Below are positions 26,501-29,407 of a stretch of DNA of 29,407 nucleotides, in pieces (position 1 is the first letter of the stretch; every line of letters begins with the position of its first letter). This stretch comes from Kipferlia bialata (taxonomy: Eukaryota > Fornicata), in the NCBI GenBank assembly GCA_003568945.1, contig BDIP01000109.1, positions 1 to 29,407 on the forward strand, written 5' to 3'. Position numbers and translations under genes: made by a program. The notes under the pieces were generated by a model. The model searched no databases and had not been told where the DNA came from. It saw only the letters and a program-made list of their open reading frames with translations.

Positions 26501-29407
26501 ATACCACATTCTACGCGATGTCTATGATGTACACACATATTAGCTGTTCTACCCATGGACACTTGTTCTACCCACTGGCAGTCAAGGTATATATATATAC
26601 TGCTTTCTACGCGATGTCTAACTCCCAGGCCATCAACGAGGGCTGTCACATTATCCTCTCTGAGGAGGTTGCCGCCTCCCAGGAGTCTCTCTCCTTCATG
26701 AACCTCCTAATCAGATACTTCAGTGCTCAGAACACACGCCCTGGCCAGATCCTACGCTTCCAGGTATACATATACCGCGTAGAAAAATATGTATCCCGTA
26801 GAATTTTTGACGCCAGGATGGCAAGTATGTGTGCCGCCTGAAGCACCCTGTGCACAAGATGCGTATCTACATATGCATGGATAGGGAGGCATACCACCCC
26901 AGTGTCACACTGAATGACTGCAGGGGGGTGTTCCCCACTCTTACACTGCAGATATTGAAGGTATGTGTATCACACTAGTGTTAGTACATATATATACACC
27001 ACGCATCCGTCGTAGTTATCATACATATATATAGTGCTATACATAGCTGTTGTACATATACATCACCCTCAGGTCTTTGAGGACGTGTGTGGCCCCAGTG
27101 ACACTGGACCCTTCCAGCAGGTGAGGCATCGCTCTCCCTCTCTCTCTGTCTCTCTGTCTCTCTATGTCTATCATCCAGTCGCACTACTGTGTATAGTAAT
27201 ATTTATATTACTATTACCTCTCACATTCATACACACATACATATATGTGTCCTCTGATACCTAGGCCGCTCTGCTTGAGGAGGAGTCCTACATTGTCAGG
27301 ACAAGGTATGTTAATGTGTATACAATATATCAATCTGAATGTGTATCACTCACTTCTCTCTAATCATTCATTCTATACTCTTACATTGTCAGGACCAGGT
27401 ATATTTATGCATGTAATACATATGAATATTAGAGTAACTCACTCTATATGCATATATCACTAAGCCATGGTATACTCATCTATGTGTACTCATACCTAGG
27501 TTCTGGAATGAGATCAGGGACCTGACCAGATTACTGCTCATATATACTTATATACATCCACTAAATGTATATATATATATATACATATATATATTCAACT
27601 GTTCATATGCTGTATACATACTCATACCTAGGTTCTGGAATGAGATCAGGGACTTGACCAGAGTACTGCTCAGCACCACACCCTCACCTGAGGCATCAAC
27701 TGCACTGCTGAGAGGCACAGGTATGTATATATATATATCTATATGCAATAGTATACATGTAGGTTACACTATTTCCTGAGGCACTGCTGAGGGGGACAGG
27801 TATTCATCTAGAAGTATGTTCACCCACTATGTCATCTAGACTCCTCGAAATGTACTTGTCTTACCTTCTAGGCCACATCAAGAAGCTCTCCAGAGATGTT
27901 GTCACCTCCTACTTCAACCTGGCCAAACTGTGGGGCACAGCAGGTATATAGACATATATAGTCTATGGTAATACAATATACAATAGTATATAGTACCTAT
28001 TATGTATTCAGTTATGTATATTCACAGTATATCACCTCCTACTTCAACCTGGCCAAGCTGTGGGGCACAGCAGGTATAGATACACCTATATATAGTGTAT
28101 GTAGTATTTTATATTATGTAGTGTATAGTATATACCTCCTACTTCAACCTGGCCAAGCTCTGGGGCACAGCAGGTATGGTGTATATTTAGCATATATAGT
28201 ATACATAGACTATGTATAGTACATAGTACATATGGTATAAGTGTTTGTGGGTAGATGTGAAGTATATATGTAGACCATATGCAGTGTTCATTCCTTGCTA
28301 CCATTGACACCAGGTACACATACATACACTATATACATATATGTATGTATGTATAGTACATACTATACATGTTTGTACTCACTTCAGGCATTGAGTATGG
28401 TCTGACCGCTGCTGTCAATGCCGTTGAGGCACACATGCTGAGGTTCCCTAACCCAGTCGTCCGAGGTAATACATGGGTCACTTAGATATACGTTATTCCC
28501 ACCTGATACTCTCCTAACTTATACATAGTTCTATCATTAGTAACATCTGAAGACACTATTCTGTTCCTTACCCAAGCTCTCGGTTCTCTGGACAACCAGA
28601 TGAAGCATTCTATTTGCAACAATGTATATACACTATGCAGTATATATTGTATATTACACTCTTAACATTCAGCCCTTGGCTCCCTGGACAACCAGATGAA
28701 GCACCTCAAGGCAGCAGTGTCATATAGTATATTGTATATTGCATGTAGTAGTAATGCTATATACTAACCCTAGCTCTCGGGTCTCTGGACAACCAGATGA
28801 AGCACCTCAAGGCTGCAGTGTCAGAGCATGTGCAGGCCAAGGGGTATCAGTCACTCAACCAGGTACTGTATGCAATTGAATGGTATATTATATTGAGGAA
28901 ACCCCACCTACTGTAGTGTTACTCACCCTCAGGCCACCGTGCAGAAGCTCTTCTACCAGAGCTGCAATGCCCTGATAGCCAGTACATCAGTCCCCAATGC
29001 TCTGTTTGATAGGACAGGACAGATGCAGGTATGGGTGTATATATATAGAAATTTGGATGATATACAGTAAATATAGGATATATAGTGTATATCTGTGTGT
29101 ATATGTAGTATTGCATATCCAGTACATCAGTGACCAACGCACAGAACTGGACAGATGCAGGTGTATTCACGTTGTACTTATATAGATAGATACAAACACC
29201 AGATTCTGCTCCTCATTATGTATATATTTGTGTATATGTGTAATGAATAGGCGTCATTAACAGCAGATCCTGCTCCTGCAGCTGTATGGTAGTATTTAGA
29301 TACATTATGTATATATACACTGTATATATTAACAGATAGATATGTACTAATACCAGATCCTGCTCCTCCAGCTGTGCAACATCCAGCTGGTGCCCACAAG
29401 ATATACT
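74..29407 (+). CDS. Divergent dynein heavy chain-like giant gene, partial at both ends, 88 exons in the window
   Basis: One frame runs through 88 exons (listed in the domain entries below) with phase agreement at every junction and no stop, about 2,546 residues. Residue numbers below count from the first full codon. Known dynein heavy chains are about 4,500 residues with order tail, linker, AAA1-4, stalk, AAA5, AAA6. Here AAA1, AAA2 and AAA3 P-loop positions fall near residues 600, 900 and 1275, a spacing close to the family's. AAA4 ends in a segment resembling the family's YVTP-SYLEL stretch, and AAA5 has the 'AI-G---LL-E-V' and 'D----FR-Y' pattern (here AINEG, then KMRIYICM). Identity is very low and alignment was by eye. 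The tail lies upstream and AAA6 and the C-terminus downstream. Exon calling is firm (about 0.93); dynein identity is less so (about 0.75). Another giant AAA+ ring protein such as midasin is the main alternative. Confidence 0.85.
147..363 (+). repeat. Intron 1 with a downstream copy of the exon 1 end (232-280)
   Basis: The copy at 232-280 repeats the last 16 codons of exon 1 and has its own GTACGC donor. It differs at six bases, and all are synonymous (Thr, Ile, Val, Gly and a two-base Leu change). A TA tract lies between the two. The copy has no clear acceptor. Confidence 0.85.
635..978 (+). repeat. Intron 3 with two copies of the exon 3 end and one copy of the exon 4 start
   Basis: Exon 3 end copies lie at 691-734 and 788-829, the second with one G lost at the donor. 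Their differences from the parent are nearly all third-position or Leu changes. At 857-889 is a copy of the exon 4 start which carries an in-frame TAG, so this copy is decayed. Confidence 0.85.
1079..1353 (+). repeat. Intron 4 with two exon 4 end copies
   Basis: Copies at 1144-1189 and 1247-1292 repeat the exon 4 end with donors GTACAG and GTATAT. The first starts after AAG where the parent has GAG, so an acceptor-like AG sits at its 5' border. Confidence 0.85.
1422..1749 (+). repeat. Intron 5 with two exon 5 end copies
   Basis: Copies at 1508-1548 and 1661-1696 end in donors GTATGT and GTGTGT. The first differs from the parent by one synonymous Cys codon. Confidence 0.85.
2255..2537 (+). 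repeat. Intron 8 with two exon 8 end copies
   Basis: Copies at 2330-2364 and 2431-2472. The same Leu codon reads CTA in the exon, CTG in the first copy and CTT in the second; nothing else in the coding part changes. The second copy follows TCTAG. Confidence 0.87.
3045..3571 (+). repeat. Intron 11: ladder of six copies of the exon 12 start
   Basis: Copies at about 3098-3130, 3162-3194, 3244-3276, 3314-3346, 3380-3415 and 3480-3517 each follow an acceptor (four end TGTATAG) and repeat the first 10-13 codons of exon 12. The first four run straight into CT repeats. Codons GCG/GCC, CCT/CCC and CAA/CAG alternate silently; the first, second, fifth and sixth also carry amino-acid changes. Confidence 0.9.
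3689..4155 (+). repeat. Intron 12 with four decayed copies of the exon 13 start
   Basis: Copies at about 3771-3797 (acceptor AG changed to AC), 3849-3870, 3946-3985 and 4049-4088 repeat the VPGQKKKKSPTT-coding start. They vary in the number of AAG codons and hold several replacements, so they look older than most copies here. Confidence 0.8.
4393..4961 (+). repeat. Intron 14: two exon 14 end copies and two exon 15 start copies
   Basis: Exon 14 end copies at 4501-4542 and 4604-4640 differ only at synonymous sites (Pro, Arg, Leu codons). Exon 15 start copies at 4772-4829 and 4871-4911 have acceptors ending CACTTAG and CCCTAG; the first is diverged. This intron shows the general order: donor-side copies first, then acceptor-side copies of the next exon. 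Confidence 0.85.
5084..5484 (+). repeat. Intron 15: two exon 15 end copies and one exon 16 start copy
   Basis: Copies of the exon 15 end at 5149-5214 and 5254-5317 have GTATAT donors but several replacements. The exon 16 start copy (5380-5422) has a good CTGACCCCAG acceptor and stops matching exactly at a GTATAT donor-like site (5423). It is thus bounded like a short exon. Confidence 0.83.
5568..5569 (+). promoter_or_regulatory. GC-type 5' splice site of exon 16
   Basis: Exon 16 ends in AAG followed by GCAAGT, the known consensus of GC-AG introns, instead of the GTATAT seen in its three downstream copies. Phase to exon 17 is correct only with this end. Confidence 0.8.
5568..5988 (+). repeat. 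Intron 16 with three exon 16 end copies
   Basis: Copies at 5625-5666, 5732-5773 and 5865-5906 all have canonical GTATAT donors. Changes are mainly silent. The third has CCT changed to CTC, which alters Pro to Leu. TA tracts separate the copies. Confidence 0.87.
6045..6485 (+). repeat. Intron 17: exon 17 end copy and two exon 18 start copies
   Basis: The exon 17 end copy lies at 6121-6158 (silent changes), with a fragment at 6231-6242. Exon 18 start fragments lie at 6323-6350 and, with acceptor AACAATAG, at 6389-6432, running into CT repeats. Confidence 0.8.
6610..6788 (+). repeat. Intron 18 with one exon 18 end copy
   Basis: The copy at 6669-6707 is preceded by TTTTCAG, a usable acceptor shape, and followed by GTAAACCGCG exactly as the parent exon is. 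Confidence 0.85.
6877..7120 (+). repeat. Intron 19 with one exon 19 end copy, all differences silent
   Basis: The copy at 6945-6999 (18 codons) differs from exon 19 at eight bases, all synonymous. It starts right after an AG present in both sequences and has a GTACAT donor. A short AG repeat lies upstream. Confidence 0.88.
7111..7120 (+). promoter_or_regulatory. Representative fused branch point and 3' splice site
   Basis: The intron before exon 20 ends CTAACCTCAG. The same layout (CTAAC, CTGAC or CTAAT, two to six bases, AG) precedes exons 15, 16, 17, 24, 33, 40, 43, 44, 51, 54, 60, 69, 72 and 86, among others. The branch adenosine would lie only about 5-8 bases from the splice site. Confidence 0.7.
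7211..7641 (+). repeat. Intron 20: two exon 20 end copies after AG repeats, plus exon 21 start copy
   Basis: Copies at 7265-7316 and 7372-7424 differ from exon 20 at nine and eight bases, all synonymous, over 17 codons. Each is immediately preceded by a long AG repeat (7230-7262, 7349-7371). A short exon 21 start copy at 7522-7528 follows acceptor CTCACCCCCAG and stops at a GTAGTA donor-like site. Confidence 0.9.
7698..8157 (+). repeat. Intron 21 with three shrinking exon 21 end copies and a CT/poly-C tract
   Basis: Copies at 7762-7794, 7881-7908 and 7971-7988 become progressively shorter. From about 8078 a CT repeat passes into a run of C (8101 onward), the longest pyrimidine tract in the window, before the exon 22 acceptor. 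Confidence 0.82.
8220..9123 (+). repeat. Copies around exons 22-24
   Basis: An exon 22 end copy lies at 8289-8333 (Ser-Ala changed to Ile-Ser), an exon 23 start copy at 8414-8446 (Asn to Asp), and an exon 24 end copy at 9012-9053 (Tyr to Cys and Ile to Val, other changes silent). The introns are otherwise AT-rich without other features; 8640-8760 holds nothing recognisable. Confidence 0.8.
9224..10339 (+). repeat. Copies around exons 25-29
   Basis: Exon 25 end copy 9308-9360 (one Phe to Leu, otherwise silent); exon 27 end copy 9759-9803; exon 28 start copies 9875-9906 and 9995-10009, the second ending at a GTAGTA donor-like site; exon 29 start copy 10225-10268. The intron tail before exon 28 is duplicated too (9855 and 10039). 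Confidence 0.82.
10463..11345 (+). repeat. Copies around exons 29-30
   Basis: Three exon 29 end copies (10521-10558, 10626-10663, 10713-10747) use different Ser and Tyr codons but encode the same residues, and each has a donor. An exon 30 start copy lies at 10864-10902, and exon 30 end copies at 11117-11158 and 11218-11259. Confidence 0.87.
11448..12290 (+). repeat. Introns 31-32 with acceptor-side copies of exons 32 and 33
   Basis: Exon 32 start copies at 11503-11530 and 11609-11649. Exon 33 start copies, of falling similarity with distance from the exon, at 12183-12207 (ends at a GTATTG donor-like site), about 12072-12090 and 11980-11998. A possible unrelated acceptor-bounded fragment is at 11897-11930; I do not recognise it. 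Confidence 0.75.
12490..13466 (+). repeat. Copies around exons 34-37
   Basis: Exon 34 end copy 12567-12593; exon 35 end copies 12841-12871 and 12954-12984; exon 36 end copy 13227-13253 (several replacements); exon 37 start copy about 13317-13349. A TA tract follows exon 36 (about 13169-13193). Confidence 0.8.
13590..15030 (+). repeat. Copies around exons 37-42
   Basis: Exon 37 end copy 13705-13738; exon 40 end copy 14385-14445 (four differences, all silent); exon 41 end copies 14713-14759 and 14838-14855; exon 42 start copy 14940-14966. A small AG-rich patch occurs at 13661-13682. Confidence 0.83.
15115..16261 (+). repeat. Copies around exons 42-46
   Basis: Exon 42 end copies 15156-15170 and 15240-15284, silent changes only; exon 43 inner fragment 15576-15599; exon 44 end copy 15816-15849 (Val to Leu); exon 45 start copy 15932-15946; exon 46 start copy 16164-16217, with 11 silent base changes against two replacements (Glu to Gln, Leu to Pro), running into CT repeats. 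Confidence 0.83.
16377..17103 (+). repeat. Copies around exons 46-48 and a long TA tract
   Basis: Exon 46 end copy 16431-16490 (seven silent base changes, one Ser to Tyr) and a mini-copy 16519-16530. Exon 47 end copy 16825-16888 (seven base differences, all silent). Exon 48 start copy 16990-17006, ending at a GTATGT donor-like site. TA repeat about 17017-17061. Confidence 0.87.
17351..18072 (+). repeat. Copies around exons 49-51 with AG repeats
   Basis: Exon 49 end copies 17416-17476 and 17551-17594, the first immediately preceded and the second closely preceded by an AG repeat. Exon 50 start copy 17645-17662 and end copy 17841-17854. Exon 51 start copy 17937-17981 after acceptor TCCCAG. Confidence 0.85.
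18143..19678 (+). repeat. Copies around exons 52-56
   Basis: Exon 52 end copy 18368-18389; exon 53 start copy 18507-18534 and end copy 18773-18818 (four silent changes only); exon 55 start copy 19195-19230 and end copy 19494-19523 (three silent changes); exon 56 start copy 19585-19629 with a lost acceptor AG and a one-base insertion. The stretches 18400-18500 and 18983-19190 show nothing else I can name. Confidence 0.82.
19795..20731 (+). repeat. Copies around exons 57-58
   Basis: Exon 57 start copies 19891-19913 and 20009-20031, both ending exactly at donor-like GTAAGA or GTATTA. Exon 58 end copy 20364-20389 starts after AATAG and has one Thr to Ile change. The rest is AT-rich intron. Confidence 0.82.
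20845..21732 (+). repeat. Copies around exons 61-63
   Basis: Exon 61 start copy 20917-20942; exon 62 start copy 21164-21213 (mostly silent) and a later fragment 21415-21450; exon 63 start copies at 21475-21494, 21565-21603 and 21651-21692, the last two running into CT repeats. Confidence 0.82.
21956..23001 (+). repeat. Copies around exons 64-66
   Basis: Exon 64 end copies 22051-22082, 22108-22132 and a remnant near 22206. Exon 65 end copy 22465-22516 has seven differences, all silent; a damaged one lies at 22589-22615, followed by an exon 66 inner fragment to 22638. Exon 66 end copy 22898-22931. Confidence 0.84.
23234..24391 (+). repeat. Copies around exons 68-72
   Basis: Exon 68 end copy 23284-23303; exon 69 end copy 23558-23608 after an AG repeat (23522-23550) and CTTAG; exon 71 end copy 24091-24137 (mainly silent, one Val to Ile); exon 72 start copies 24203-24253 and 24290-24343, the second with only silent changes across 16 codons. 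Confidence 0.85.
23740..25343 (+). other. Stalk-position segment, unusually short and without visible coiled coil (exons 70-75)
   Basis: Exons: 23740-23842, 23913-24005, 24392-24498, 24819-24866, 24952-25055, 25226-25343. In dyneins AAA4 and AAA5 are separated by coiled coil 1, the microtubule-binding domain and coiled coil 2, together roughly 350-400 residues. Here only about 190 residues (about 1973-2163) lie between the AAA4 end motif and the AAA5 start. The sequence contains Pro, Gly and Cys throughout (KYKPDPTIEF, AGCDGLMPMDET, FWEKSYSEPEFMSM) and no long heptad pattern. A stalk able to hold a microtubule-binding head is therefore not visible. I found no open, phase-compatible exon missing in the intervening introns, which hold mainly copies of neighbouring exons. 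Confidence 0.55.
24499..26162 (+). repeat. Copies around exons 72-77
   Basis: Exon 72 end copies 24582-24623 and 24713-24753; exon 75 start copy 25116-25158 and end fragment 25385-25404; exon 76 start fragments 25504-25529 (ending at GTATAC) and 25676-25686; exon 76 end copy 25884-25923 (five silent changes); exon 77 start copy 26055-26094. Confidence 0.84.
25728..27120 (+). other. AAA5 domain (exons 76-81)
   Basis: Exons: 25728-25808, 26163-26285, 26382-26483, 26629-26763, 26817-26960, 27073-27120. AAA5 of dyneins is structural and does not bind nucleotide. DTSLLACILACQGS fits the family's GD-LLA-AF-SYLGPF opening. LYWRDGLLENLN follows the pattern W---GLP-D-LS-EN. RKRCNIAVLPMD stands for RWPLMIDPQ. 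AINEGCHIILSEEV matches AI-FG-PVLLENVGE. GQILRFQDGKYVCRL matches the G--IRLGD--I segment, KMRIYICMDREAYHP matches FR-Y-TTKL-NPHY-P, and LKVFEDVC the end GLEDQLL. The serial agreement over about 200 residues is the strongest evidence that this is a dynein heavy chain. Confidence 0.72.
26484..27631 (+). repeat. Copies around exons 78-83
   Basis: Exon 78 inner and end copy 26542-26586, shortened inside; exon 82 end copy 27381-27398 (one silent change); exon 83 start copy 27500-27540 after acceptor CATACCTAG. Introns 79-81 carry no copy that I can see. Confidence 0.8.
27265..29407 (+). other. Connection from AAA5 to AAA6 (exons 82-88), gene continues past the window
   Basis: Exons: 27265-27305, 27632-27720, 27872-27943, 28388-28465, 28774-28862, 28933-29028, 29357-29407 (last one open to the window end). 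In dyneins a helical segment between AAA5 and AAA6 runs through L-L-SS-GNILED, then L-NL-------Y--VCRSLFEKDKLLFSFLL-IN. Here TRVLLSTTPSPEASTALL is followed by LGSLDNQMKHLKAAV. Exon 87 reads YQSCNALIASTSVPNALFDR, and exon 88 opens with ILLLQLCNIQLVP. Both the helical hydrophobic spacing and the Y--C-AL---LFDR core agree. AAA6 and the C-terminal domain must lie downstream. Confidence 0.68.
27721..29356 (+). repeat. Copies around exons 83-88
   Basis: Exon 83 end copy 27775-27800 (internally shortened); exon 84 end copies 28028-28072 and 28130-28172; exon 86 start copies 28577-28611 and 28673-28722; exon 87 end copy 29117-29160 (diverged); exon 88 start copies 29203-29214 and 29267-29283, the second ending at GTATGG. 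Confidence 0.82.

Noticed and set aside
1-29407. tRNA, rRNA, transposon or old virus copies
   Set aside because: I saw no clover-leaf or rRNA motif, no transposase or reverse transcriptase motifs, and no terminal repeats. All repeats found are microsatellites or exon copies.

Overview
The window is one long stretch of a single, extremely intron-dense protein gene on the + strand, running off both ends. By joining GT/GC-AG introns I could follow one uninterrupted reading frame through 88 exons (mean about 87 bp), with consistent phase at all 87 junctions and no stop. That gives 7,639 coding bases, about 2,546 residues, or roughly a quarter of the window. Exons are GC-moderate. Introns are AT-rich, full of TA, CT and AG microsatellites, and mostly start GTATAT/GTAY. 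Many end in a motif like CTAAC or CTGAC only a few bases before the AG. Such a fused branch point and 3' splice site is known from metamonads (Giardia, Trichomonas). With the intron density, this suggests a free-living protist, perhaps a fornicate of the Kipferlia type. That placement is inference with low to moderate confidence. No gene is supported on the - strand.

By-eye alignment of motif order and spacing identifies the product as a very divergent dynein heavy chain (inference, about 0.75). The layout is linker (74-6876), AAA1 (7121-11037), AAA2 (11346-14606), AAA3 (15031-19794), AAA4 (20104-23501), a stalk-position segment (23740-25343), AAA5 (25728-27120) and the start of the AAA5-AAA6 connection (27265-29407). 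The N-terminal tail lies upstream and AAA6 downstream. AAA1, the main ATPase of ordinary dyneins, has lost the Walker A lysine (GKT to GST) and both Walker B acids. AAA2 and AAA4 also lack a P-loop. AAA3 alone keeps GKT and a DD Walker B. The segment where the coiled-coil stalk and microtubule-binding domain should be is about half length, with no visible heptads. The protein therefore looks like a dynein that is not a conventional motor.

The second striking feature is the intron content. More than half the exons have one to six partial copies of themselves in the flanking introns. Copies upstream of the full exon carry its 5' part plus an acceptor. Copies downstream carry its 3' part plus a donor. 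In 13 copy-parent pairs that I compared codon by codon, about 82 nucleotide differences are synonymous and only 3 codons change the amino acid, although the copies sit in introns. Many copies start exactly after an AG or end exactly at a GT shared with the parent exon, so they resemble mini-exons. Either these copies are or were translated, or they were drawn repeatedly from functional diverged gene copies, or the assembly merges diverged haplotypes. Each copy carries its own synonymous barcode, so transcript reads could decide.
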